Origin: Oikopleura dioica
Taxonomy: Eukaryota > Chordata > Appendicularia > Copelata > Oikopleuridae
NCBI GenBank assembly: GCA_907165135.1
Contig: OU015568.1
Span: forward strand, 7,448,501 to 7,512,500
Length of the DNA stretch: 64,000 bases
Reading direction: 5' to 3'
The notes under the pieces were generated by a model that was given only the letters and a program-made list of their open reading frames with translations, searched no databases and had not been told where the DNA came from. This document shows positions 49,515 through 59,486 of the stretch, one piece after another. A program made the position numbers and the translations under genes. The stretch's first letter is position 1, and each line of letters starts with the position of its first letter.

Positions 49515-49660
49515 TTGGATTGGACCAATACAGTAATAGAGCATTTGAAAGTAGGATCAGCAGCTTCAAGCTCTTTTATAATTTTATAGCCAGCAGGGTT
49601 TTCCAACTAGCTCTTGACGCCATAAAAATTATGATCTCCCGGAAAGTCACGGCAGAGACA
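49515..49660 (-). pseudogene. truncated copy of the ABHD4-like last exon
   Basis: On the minus strand this reads GYKIIKELEAADPTFKCSIT, almost the same as GYKIIKELEAADPNFKCSVT in the hydrolase gene 2.4 kb downstream, and the 3' flank (CAGTTGGATT) is also shared. No other exons are present and the upstream half is scrambled, so it is a partial duplication that has decayed. Confidence 0.8.
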
Positions 49661-49735
49661 GCAACAATATTTTTCCAGTGCGTGGCATTTGAAGTCTTCC
49701 AGTTGTTGTTACAAATATTTTTCTTTTTTCAATTA

Positions 49736-51802
49736 TGGGGCGATATTTTATTCTATGGGGCGAGAAATCTGACGCATATTTTTACGAGCTCCGTCATTTG
49801 CTGAACATAACGAATGGAGACTATACGAAAGGAAATACGTTTTTTGCATCAATGGATTACTATGCAAGGATGTTTTACCTTGTCATTCTGGGTGTACTCG
49901 GAGCGGCTATACTCCTTGCATCTGCAATTTATTTTTTTTGCAAAAAAAAGTATGTACTATTTTCGCAAAAAATAATTCATACTGTATAGATTTTCTAACA
50001 ATACCACATGGATACGCGCTCATCAAAATTTCTATATTTTGCGAATGTTTATCTTCTTGCTTTTTTACCTCGTTGATTTCGGGTAAGCCTTACTCCAGCT
50101 CACCAATACTTTCGTTTAATCTTCATTCAGGCTCGATATTTATATGGCAATACAACTGTTTAGGACAAGAAATTTCTTTTGGGGTTCATCGTCAATCATA
50201 ATTATCATCATTGCTCAATTTATTCAAAATATTGCTTCTTTTAACTCTAAAGCTCGGTTTTCAAAAGGACTCCTATTTATGATAGAGGATAATTTGAAAT
50301 CTTTTAAGATTTAACAGATGAAGAAAGAGAATCGTTTTCTGTAAAATTACTCCATTGTTTATGCATTGGACCAATATTTATATTTTATAAGCTCTTAAAA
50401 GTCCATAAGTCAGAGGTAGGCATAAAAGTTATACTTAGGCCACGCGCTTTTTAGTATACTGTACAGTCATTTCTCAAGCTCGTTAACAGGGAGAGCGCGC
50501 CGCTTGTTAAGAAACATTTTTTGATGGATTTGCCGAAAATAGATGGGCGCTCGCTAAGCCTGCCTTTCTCGGCTTGGAAAGTGGAGCTTTGCATCCCTTG
50601 TAAAGAAACTTGGGTTTTCCAAAAATAAATAGGACGCCCGGTGTAAAGAAACATGAGTGCAAATTGGTGTTGACAAACTTGAGAAATGACTGTATACGGT
50701 TTATACAGTATAACTTATACTTGAAATTGAAGTCGATGATTTACTTGGGGAATAATGCCGATTTTAGGGCACCAGCGAAAATTTACTAGAAAGAAAAAGA
50801 TCTTTAGAAATAGAATTCACTAAACTCAAAATTATAGAAGGATTGATTGAAGGAACTAGTCAGGTAAATATGGCAGAAATCGACAATTTTTGACCGACTT
50901 ATTAAATTTATGACAGGTTTTGTTGATTTATGAATTTTTTTTAGCTTTTTCTTAAATTTTATATTTACGTAAACTGCACATGGTATAAAGAATTCAGCGA
51001 CGGAGTCAGAAAAGAAGGGTTTCCACCCTATACTCGTGCTGGTAAAAATTAATTGATTCTATAAAATGTATATTTTTTTCTAGTAAATGATTATTGCGTT
51101 GCCGAACAGTCCATAAGTGTAAACCTTCGATCTTTATCCTTGTTAATGTCAGTGGCTACTTTTTTAATAACCATGAAGATGATCAAGGACGTTCAATACG
51201 ATAGTGATGGGTTGTCACTAAGTAAGCAGATATTTATTCTTTTTCAATTGGTACTGCAATTAGTTTTCCGTTCGATCATTTATATACTATTTTCATTTCA
51301 TTTCGGTGTTTCATCCACACAGTCCCCAACGAAAAATTTTCTCATCAGTTTTTTGCCCTTACTTATTCATTTTTTAATACTTATTGCTTATCAATCAATT
51401 ACAGATGGATTTTTGAAAGTTATTCGTCAAGATTGGTATTATTCAATAGGACGAGTATTTTTCTATGATCTAGGAGAGAAAAATTCAAGTATTGGCGCAT
51501 TGAATTTTTTACTAATGCATCTTGAAATTTTGATTGTTTTCATTCTGTTGATAGTAAATGGCTTAGGCGATGATTATGTATTCGGAATTTTTGGCTTAGA
51601 AATTCGATTAGAAACTGCTGCTACACTGATTAACATTTATCTATTTTTATTAATCATATTCGGCTTAAATTTGCTGTGGATATTCCGTCTTTGTCCGGCT
51701 TCATCAGTAAGACGTCAGTCTTTTGTCGAAGAAATCAAACTGATTCTCTGCCGGAATTGCCTCGTGAACACAAGCAATCAGGATGATTCTAATCAACCAT
51801 AA
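49736..51802 (+). CDS. XK-related (XKR) multi-pass membrane protein
   Basis: Family members scramble phospholipids or partner with bridge-like lipid transfer proteins at the plasma membrane. Exon 1 from ATG 49736 (MGRYFILWGEKSDAYFYELR) has an extra N-terminal TM, MFYLVILGVLGAAILLASAIYFF. Following exons give the XKR order: LLFYLVDFGLDIYMAIQLF (TM1), SSSIIIIIIAQFIQNI, LHCLCIGPIFIFYKLLKVHKSE, then KLKIIEGLIEGTSQVLLIYEFF (the XKR E-GxxQ helix), LLMSVATFLITMKMI, LFQLVLQLVFRSIIYILF, LISFLPLLIHFLILIAYQ and further TMs to LLIIFGLNLLWIFRLC. Exons are joined in phase by GT-AG introns. One 340-bp intron holds a mariner-like MITE. It is diverged from vertebrate XKRs, so the subfamily is open. Confidence 0.7.
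50464..50692. mobile_element. 229-bp Tc1/mariner-like MITE in XKR intron
   Basis: Inverted ends CAGTCATTTCTCAAGCTCGT and the complement of ACAAACTTGAGAAATGACTG, flanked by TA on both sides (50462-50463, 50693-50694). TA duplication and size fit a mariner-type MITE. It is distinct from the hAT-like family. Confidence 0.8.
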
Positions 51803-51940
51803 TAAAATGAAACTGAGCTCTATTATTCCTTTTTAAATTTTTTTAAATTGATACAAAAGCTTCTCAATAAATTAATAAAATATTATTTTTAAACAACTTC
51901 AGGGGGCTTTTATTTATTCGCAAAACTTTGGCAGTTGGAT

Positions 51941-53387
51941 TTAAATTTTTGAGTTCAATATTTTGTTGACTACAGAATTGACTTCTTCCGGATGCGTGCA
52001 TTGAAGGTGATGAGACGCGTTTTCCACTACAGTTACAGAGCATTTGAAATTAGGATCAGCAGCTTCAAGCTCTTTTATAATTTTGTAGCCGACAGAGTTT
52101 TCCACCCAGCTTTTGCCGCCATAGAGAAAATGAATGTTTTTCGGAAGGTTTTCGTGTTTTTCGAGCATTCGAGGACCCATCGGATTTTTAGCGTATCCGA
52201 AGCCAGCATTCAAGTTGCTAAACGCGATCTCTCCGCTAGCCTTTAAAAACGAGTTTGAAAAGACGTTGCTGTGTTTGAGTACTTACAGGCTTTGCAGAGT
52301 TAATTTCAAAAATGTAGTCCAAAAACTCATTGCCATAGGTCGCCGCCAAATCCTTCCTCGCTGCTTTGAGTATTTTCGGGCCGAGCGACATGGGAAGAGC
52401 TCTGAGGATGTCCATACCACCGAACTTTAACCCAAGTCCTTGGTACGATTTGAGCAAGATTTTCTGCCACCAGTTTAGGCGCTTTTCAACGCGCTCTTCA
52501 AAGGTCATTTCAGACTCTTTTATTCCCCAGGCGTCGAGGAGAATAACTCTGAACATGAATTTAACAACAAAAGCTCCCATTTTCATCTTACCCTTCGGTG
52601 GAAAAATCAGCCTCAATCGCTAGTCTCGCTGCAAGATATCCTCCGAAAGAGTGGCCGCCGATCCAGAAGGTTGTTTCTCCAGGAACTTCTACCGCAATAA
52701 CATCTTTGAGTGATTTTACCCATTCATCTTCGGGTTCTTCTGGAAACTCTGGCCTTTCTGACTGAGCAAAACCAGGCAAATCGATCATCAAAATCGCTCT
52801 AAATTAGCGTCAATCTCTTTCAAGATTGAAAATCTGAAGATGAACGTACCCTGGGCTCGGGAACCAGTGTAGAAAACCTGAGTCAGGGTATTAAATAACT
52901 GAAATGAAAAGCCGCAAAGCGGCTTTTTTAAAAAACGAAGCCGCAAAGCTGCTTCGCAAATATTATCATTTCAATCTATCAAAAATTAAGACGAAGCCGC
53001 TTCGCGGCTTCGATTTTAAAAACGCCGCTGCGCGGCTTTTCATTTCAGTTCTTTCAGACCCTGACTCAGGTTTTCTACACAGGTTGTTGAGCCCAGAACG
53101 TACCTATCCGAAGCCATATCCGCTACATTTTTATAAAAACATCCTGTTCCAGCGACCCAGCCATGTAAAAGCACTAATGGCGGTTTCTCATTTTTGAGTT
53201 CTTCTCTGACCCAGTAGCATCGCGTTCGTCCAAGGTCAGTTTTTACGTCGACGAAGCTCACCGGCGTCGGCGAGAATAGACTCTTGACTGGATCTGGCGA
53301 AGGGACGGGAGTGGAGGCGATGGCAAAAGGAAGGGATTTAAAGTTGTAAGTGCATATTTTTAACGCTCTCAATTTAAAATTTGCCAT
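51941..53387 (-). CDS. ABHD4: alpha/beta hydrolase, ABHD4/ABHD5 subfamily (catalytic form)
   Basis: Reads from ATG 53387. Exon 1 (53104-53387) gives MANFKLRALKICTYNF, then PPLVLLHGWVAGTGCFYKNV (oxyanion HG). Next come MIDLPGFAQSERPEF, the nucleophile elbow GGHSFGGYLAARLA with Ser present, LLDAWGI, the cap region, NIHFLYGGKSWVE (acid region) and ASHHLQCTHPEEVN with the catalytic His. ABHD5/CGI-58 has Asn in place of this Ser, so ABHD4-like (N-acyl phospholipid hydrolase) fits better. No signal peptide or TM. Intron 1 contains MITE copy 23, placed exactly at the donor so that the target duplication repeats the splice site. Confidence 0.88.
52851..53096. repeat. MITE copy 23, at the ABHD4-like intron 1 donor
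   Basis: Complete element, CTGGGCTCGGGAACC to GGTTGTTGAGCCCAG, with arms and hairpins. The 8-bp duplication AACGTACC lies at 52843-52850 and 53097-53104. On the gene strand it reads G|GTACGTT, the last exon base plus the 5' splice site. Confidence 0.93.
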
Positions 53388-53881
53388 TTGAATTTTGTAT
53401 TTTTCTAGCTTTGAAGTTGCTTTTAGTTTCTTTTATTACTTTTTCTTACATAATTAAGTACATTCGAGCTTATAAATCCCTATCCATTGATCCTCTGTTC
53501 GAAGGAAAATTAATTTATTTTTTGTATTTTTTTCTGGTTATCTTACCCTAAGAGCTGTCGTAAAAAGTTCATTTTGTAGTACGAAAAAGTCACGATTAAA
53601 AGGATTGTTTGTTTGATCTCGGTCTCTGACTTGCCGTTCTCGACTGTCCCATTTACGCTCCAAAACAAGAAGTTACGTAAAGACAAATAACTCTGAAGAA
53701 AAAACTGGGGTAGAATGTGTGGGATAGAAAGATTCAGATTGTCAAACAAGAATGAAACTCCTATGAACGTGAATCGATTGGATGGGCGCGCGGCCAACTC
53801 TCCGTGGGGCAAAAGCATGCTGTATTACAAAAAATAAACGCAACCTTGAAAAAGTCTCTAAAAGTAGAAAATTTTTATTTT
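53388..53881. other. intergenic, no gene seen
   Basis: Between the 5' end of the hydrolase gene and the 3' end of the acetyltransferase gene. AT-rich; the minus-strand frame 53543-53818 has no splice context or homology I recognise. It must hold the hydrolase promoter. Confidence 0.5.
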
Positions 53882-54768
53882 TTAAAAAGGTTTGAACAGA
53901 GCAAGGTATCCCTTGCAAATTTCTTCTTTGTCTTCGAGTTTCTTGTACAAAGGGTAGTCCTTCGAATAAGCTTCGTATTTGATGTAGTTGTACTCTTTCA
54001 GCTGAATTTTTTGTTAAGAAAAGTCTAAGGGAACGGAACATACGCCAATCTTCGTAGCTAGCTTTTGGCTGGCCTTGTTTGGGGCTGTGAAGAAAAAGGC
54101 CTCTGCTCCTTCTTTCTGCGAATTGCTAATGCAAGTTGACAGGAAAGTTGAGGCAATTCCCTTCTTTCTAAGTGCGCTTTTGACGCACATAACTCGGCAC
54201 GTGACCAGCTGATAGCCCTTCATTCGACCTTAAAATTACGATCAAGACCTGGACATAATCGAGTCGTCTATGATTTCAAGACTTTTTCGCTCGTATTTTG
54301 ACCTGCTAGTAGACTGACCTTGAGACTTGCTCATCGCGCCAATTTGCATGTCTGCCATGAGCGAAAAGTAGTTCACAGCGGTCTGTCCTTGAATAGGTTG
54401 GAGCTCGTTTGGCTTCCAGATCTTCGGGAACTTTTCTTTCGTCCCTAACATCACGGCTACCAGCTCATTATCCAACAGGAGCCCGAAAGAGTGGGGTTGA
54501 ATTTCGTCTAAAACGCCGTGAACGATGCAGTTTGTGACGATGTACTCCATTGAATCCTAATTTTCGGGAAAGAGAAAATAGTTATAAGAGCCCTAGAGAA
54601 GTAGATAATCTCGTCTATCCCTCTTTCCTCAAGAACAGTCCCCTCAACCGGCTTATCCCCGTTGAAAGTCACTATAACCGGCTCTGTGAAGGCATTATTT
54701 CGTAGAAACTGATTCACTTGATCCACGTGCTCTTCACTCAACGTAATTAAATCTAATGTTCCAGACAT
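53882..54768 (-). CDS. GNAT-family N-acetyltransferase (arylalkylamine/dopamine NAT-like)
   Basis: Transfers acetyl from acetyl-CoA to an amine. Reads from ATG 54768: MSGTLDLITLSEEHVDQVNQFL and NAFTEPV are typical of insect-type aaNAT N-termini. Exon 2 has SFGLLLDNELVAVMLG (GNAT beta4). Exon 3 has CRVMCVKSALRKKGIASTFL, the acetyl-CoA pyrophosphate loop (RKKGIA), and then AEAFFFTAPNKASQKLATKIG. The last exon ends NYIKYEAYSKDYPLYKKLED to the stop at 53882, followed by AATAAA. The first intron starts GC (AGG|GCTCTT...ATTAG|GAT), since no GT is present near the end of exon 1. The substrate cannot be read from sequence. Confidence 0.8.
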
Positions 54769-54903
54769 ATTCCTCTCTAATTTCTTTCTACAATTTGACG
54801 CAGCTGAAAAGGGAAATTGTGGATGTACTTGACACTTAGCGGGAAATTCAAAGGCGCGAAGCTTGAAAAAGAAAGAAGAAAATATTCATTGAAATTGGAT
54901 AAT

Positions 54904-56529
54904 TTATTCGATCATGCGTTTGAGTGCAGCGGAAAGGGCTTCGACTTGATTCTTGACTCCGTCGGCGATATTCTTGCATTGCTCAATATTGTCAAGAATT
55001 TCAACGGACTCGGTGTATGCGTTGTACTGCACTTGAACCGGCTTGTTCATCGTTTTGGCGAATTCAGAAACAAGGCGTTTTGCATCTTCAAATGACTCGG
55101 TAACGAAATAGGTTGGCTGGTAGGTGGTGATTGGGTATTCTGTCACAGAAGTTACTGATGGTTGGAAGGGGAGGATCTTTGGCTCGTCAGTTCGGCAGTA
55201 CTCAAGTTCGCCGAATGAGCTCAAAATGCCAGCGCCGTATGCTTTGATTTCTCCATCTTCCCTAAATGAACGGTTCCAGCTATGATAATGTTTGTTTCTG
55301 ATTTACCGGCAAAGTCCAAATTCAATAGTAAACCAATAAATCGTCGCTAATTTCTTCACGTCCTCATCTGATGCTCCAAGCGAAGCGAGGCCAATCTCTT
55401 GACTGAAGGCAGCAAACTTCGGGTCAGCAAAAAGAGGAACATGGCCGATCAGCTCGTGGCAAACATCTCTGGAAATAAAAACGTTTTTAGCGTTGTTGGA
55501 AATCTTGTTTGCTTACGGTTCGGGCGTGTAGAGCGGTTTTGACGAGTGGCGGATGTATTGTGTTGAATGGAACACGCTAGAAAATTTGCTCATGAAAGGT
55601 TTTTGGTCATTTTGTACCGGAAAGCCAAGCCAGCGAGGAAGTCACGTGAGCTCAGCAATCCGGCGACTGGTCGGAGTCGAAATCCAGTTGTTCGATGTAA
55701 AAAGGCAGAGATGTCTCGGATTTGCGGAATGTTATTCTCCGAGTATCCACAGTGCTGCTCCAACATGGGAAACACCTTGTTGAATTCTTTGCAAGCATGG
55801 GTGGGGAAGAGTTCTTTCAGCTTTTTGTACATGACGCCCCACGTGGCTTTCTCAGCATCAGTGTATTCGACAAGGGGTAATTTTTCAACGTGTCTAGAAA
55901 AATTTTCTTCATGAATTGAATTTCAAGCACAAAACCTGTAGTGAAAAGCAATGTCCGCAAATTCCTTTCGTCGTGCTCTGTAAGCCGGGTCAGTAAATCC
56001 CGGGTGATCAGAATCGAGCTCAGATCCATACGACAAAATCTGATTCGCAAAGCGATCAAGTTCAGCAACATGCATTGGGAACCAGGGAATATTATCGTCT
56101 GTGTCGCCGGCGGTAAAAACTTTTACAGAATTCACGAGCCCAGATGCCTTTAATTCGGACAAGGCTACCTGAAAGGGGTACAAACGGTTTTCTCTTTTGC
56201 ATCTCTAATAAACAGGTTCTTTACTATCGTTTGATACCCTGCTGGAAGCTTTTATCATCTTCGGCTGTGGAGGTTTCAGCATAGAATTCGTAGCCGAGAT
56301 CGCCAAGATTGTTGGATTCGATGTGAATCAAATCTAAGAAAATTTTTTTCCACAAATTTTCTCGAGCTCTTTTACCGATTGATTTCAGGAAAGAGAGCGC
56401 CGTTGCTAGCGAACCCTTGTTGCCCATTCGAAAAACGATCGAAGTGCCCATTTTGCTGAATTGAGGCTCTTCGCCATCTTTGTATTTTCCATTCAACTGG
56501 TATCCCTTAATAATTTTTCTGTAAGTCAT
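54904..56529 (-). CDS. PAH: phenylalanine 4-hydroxylase
   Basis: Iron and tetrahydrobiopterin enzyme converting Phe to Tyr. From ATG 56529 an ACT-type regulatory domain ([34 protein letters not shown]) is followed by the catalytic core: VPWFP-like [70 protein letters not shown] with the two iron His, [13 protein letters not shown] with the iron Glu, and [14 protein letters not shown]. The C-terminal helix is [13 protein letters not shown]. The wording is PAH rather than TH or TPH throughout the core. About 440 aa. Short introns, no MITE. The start lies 103 bp after the stop of a tiny gene on the same strand, and the sequence just upstream (CAAATCTTAAG|ATAAG ATG) could be a trans-splice acceptor. 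Confidence 0.94.
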
Positions 56530-56632
56530 CTTATCTTAAGATTTGAAATGGTAGAATTTAAAGGTATCTTCAGGTGATGTTTTGTCATACCGAGTAGAGC
56601 ATAGACGCTCGTCTTGAATCGTGCTTCATTTT

Positions 56633-56842
56633 TCAATCAATTTCGTCTCTAATAATAACAAACTCGGGAGATTTCCGAGAGGCGTATATGTAACGAAATG
56701 GGTGTGTTCGATTAAAAATCATAAAATATTCCTCATCTGCTGGAGCGTAATCCACCTGATCATAAAATGATGATTTCTGCGAAAAATTTGAAAACAAGAT
56801 GAAACCAGAATTTACCAGAATAGATGAAGTTGGTAAATTCAT
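56633..56842 (-). CDS. tiny two-exon ORF directly upstream of PAH
   Basis: ATG 56842, MNLPTSSIL, then a 39-nt GT-AG intron ending TTTTTCGCAG and a second exon KSSFYDQVDYAPADEEYFMI... to RKSPEFVIIRDEID, stop at 56633: about 56 aa. Without splicing the frame also stays open (69 aa). No domain recognised; rather acidic with many aromatics. It might be a small protein, an upstream member of an operon with PAH, or a 5' exon of PAH read wrongly. Confidence 0.45.
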   Translation of the reverse strand: MNLPTSSILVNSGFILFSNFSQKSSFYDQVDYAPADEEYFMIFNRTHPFRYIYASRKSPEFVIIRDEID

Positions 56843-57264
56843 TATTTTTTTTATAAAAATACCGCGATTATCATTTCTAGATGACTACTATGTCCGCCTA
56901 CGCTCCGTCAGTTAACATTGTCAATTTTTCGTTATAACATTTTTCCCATGTAAAAATGTTAAAATGACGTGCGTATGCGGACAGCAATAGTCACTCAGAA
57001 ATAATATTCACGGTATATAGTATATTTGTACAACAAGCAATGACGAGTTCGCAACAGGGATAAGGGTCAACGTGATAAGGACAGAATTGCCGAGAGTCCG
57101 CGCTTTGGCGGTCCGAATGCTGTTTGTCGTGTAATAATTGGCTTCACTTTTCGATCTTCGTTGAAAATTTTGGCTTTTCAGAGATTCAACAATTGTATTA
57201 AAAAATAATTCAAAAAAAAATTAAAAAATAAAAATATTTTTTTTATTAACAAAATACCGAAAAT
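56843..57264. other. intergenic, with a small palindromic element
   Basis: Between the tiny ORF and the 3' end of the EF-hand gene. Apart from the 56880-56997 inverted repeat I see only AT-rich sequence. Confidence 0.5.
56880..56997. repeat. 118-bp inverted-repeat element (MITE candidate)
   Basis: ATGACTACTATGTCCGCCTA on the left pairs with the complement of GCGGACAGCAATAGTCACT on the right, about 22 bp with several mismatches. Single copy in the window, no clear target duplication. Confidence 0.5.
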
Positions 57265-59070
57265 TTATTTATAACGAAAAATATCATATTGTTGAACCCT
57301 TCCTAAAACTGTCATGGATGTTTTACCACTTCGGTCATTCATAGTAGCGGAGCTATATGCGATCATTGAGCGATAAACTTGCTTCTGGAGTCGGCACGTT
57401 CTTGGAGGCCTCGTGTTTAGCGAGCGATAGATGCTTATATTTTTGTTATATCTTCCTGTATCGACTCTATGGAAAGAACAATTAGAAGAAATCAAATACA
57501 AGAGGGACTTACTTTGACTCGAATTCTTTGACAGCTTCGTCTACTTCCATCCTCAGTCGAGGAAGTTGGTCAAGATACACGTCCGAGAACTCGGTGCTCA
57601 TGGGTATTTCGACGTCGTAACAGAGTGCTCGATGAGGTAGCCAACCGGGCAGATGATAGAGTGGCCGGTCGCCGCGCGCTTCCATATTTGATCTTTGACG
57701 CTTAGGTATCCCTGTGTTCATGTCGAGAACGGCCAGCCTCTGAGGCAAGATTGGCTGTGTCTGATTCGTGCCTACGAACTTGAGTCTGATCTTGGCAGTT
57801 GTCTGAAAGTAAAATTGGAAAAGTGATAGTGATGGAAGTGACTTACATCCTTTGGTTTCTCGACAGCAACAATCATTGGCACCTTGGTCAAATGCTTGAG
57901 TCGACTTAGGTGGGGCAGCCTCGCACCACCGAGGACGTATGGTTTCCTCGGCGTGAGCTGCGGTTTATCCCTTATCGTCTGAAGTAGCTCTTTCACGTTT
58001 GATGTAGCATATGGAGAGTCTTTTGAATCGTTGCTCGCCACTCCGGCTCGAACTAAAAAAATACTCTTTAGCACCGTAAAATTTGAAATCGTCGCTTACT
58101 TCGTTTCAACTGCTTGAAGAGCTGACCATCGGTCAACCCAATCAGTCGGTTACTCTCCGCGTAATGACCGACAACGTGCGCGGCTTTGCCGACAGCGATC
58201 TTCTTGGCCACTTTGCGATACTTTTTAGCGTAGTAGCCGACAATTTCTTGTGCATTATTAAGAGCTTGCTTCTTCATAAATTCAGTGAGCGCATCGAAGA
58301 GAATCACACGATTGGACACCATGGCTCCATCTCGCTAACAAAAAACGTAAACTTGGAAAACCTAATCAAAAGTACCTTCAGCGCTAGAGCCTCGATGAAC
58401 ATTTCTGTATCCGTCATTAAGGAGAGGAACTCTTCAAAATCAACTTCTCCATTCCCGTCGCCGTCCATCGTCATCATGACCTCGTTAATCTCATCTTCGT
58501 CCAAATTAATGCCGTACTCTTGCAGCGTGCTAAAATTACCGCAATCAGAAATAGATTCGTTCGAGTCAAAAATAACCTGAGTAGCTCAGTCGCATCAATA
58601 GATCCGCCACCATTTCTGTCGAAAATTTCAAACGCTTCGCGAAAAGCACTGATTTGAGTTTCTGTTAGTCTATCTTGACTATCTTGGAGACTCTAAAAAG
58701 ACAAAATAAGGATTAAACCAATTTATGAAAGCAATTTTATGGATCAGTGTTTTGATTGGCCGGTAGGCCAAATACAGCAATCTCATTGGTTATCCAAAAA
58801 TGCACTTCCATAAATTGGTTAAGTCCAAAAATAAGGAGATTTTAGATGATTGGACCAACTTACGTCAATAATTTCTTGGTCGACGAGCTCATTTATCTTC
58901 GTTTCGCGAACTGGGTTGGACATGACGGACTGGCCCCTTTTATAAACTGTGGAAGGAGCGGACTTTCGAGGAGCTGTTGATATTCGACGGCCATCGGAAG
59001 TGCTTTGCTTACGAGGACCAACGCGGATATTTGACTTTCTTGGTTCTGATTCCTGATTTAGGGTCTACTA
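57265..59070 (-). CDS. EF-hand protein, EFCAB3-like
   Basis: The N-terminal part has repeated PRKS/PRKQ words (PRKSNIRVGPRKQ, TAPRKSAPST), then MSNPVRETKINELVDQEIID. Two EF-hands follow: EAFEIFDRNGGGSIDATEL and NEVMMTMDGDGNGEVDFEEF. The segment DTEMFIEALALK, ILFDALTEFMKKQALNNAQEI, YYAKKYRKVAKKIAVGKAAH and LIGLTDGQLFKQLKR parallels human EFCAB3 in order and wording. The C-terminal part (KVPMIVAVEKPKD, PLYHLPGWLPHRALCYDVEIP, VYLDQLPRLRMEVDEAVKEFE, ending VQQYDIFRYK) I do not recognise. The second EF loop keeps D-D-N-E ligands, the first D-N-G-S. The start is uncertain: an exon near 59110-59170 (MPGEAVKFDVPKA) may belong but does not join cleanly. The stop at 57265 overlaps AATAAA. Confidence 0.7.
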
Positions 59071-59430
59071 TCTTTACTTTATCCATTACCTGCTTTTGGA
59101 ACGTCGAATTTGACTGCTTCACCAGGCATTTGCCTCGCGTGGCTCCGTTACTGCGGCTCAAACTGATGAAAATTATAAACTGATTTCAAAGATGGATTTT
59201 TCCCCAAAATCAACAGATATTCTAGAGAATTTCATCCTTTCCTGGAAATTGCTAATCAATCGTTAATTCTTTTGATAGTCTCTATTTTCTGTGCATTCAG
59301 CAGAAAATTAGAGCCGTTGAGTGGAACAAGCGTTCGGAACACGGGCTCGGCACGTGCGCTAACGCTACGCGTGTTCTTTTTCATGTTTTTGATTTGGGTT
59401 CTCTAGCACCTCCACCATAATTACTCAACC

Positions 59431-59438
59431 TATATAAT
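59431..59438 (+). promoter_or_regulatory. TATA box of secreted-protein gene
   Basis: TATATAAT lies 56 bp before the ATG at 59487, giving a 5' UTR of roughly 25 bases. Confidence 0.65.
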
Positions 59439-59486
59439 CCAGACCGAAGCGAGATAAGATCATTTCAAGAGAAAATCAGAAGTAAA

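Noticed and set aside
4497-53096. GCCGC hairpins as rho-independent terminators or CRISPR repeats
   Set aside because: The host is a eukaryote and the hairpins belong to one transposon family with inverted ends and 8-bp target duplications; no spacer array.
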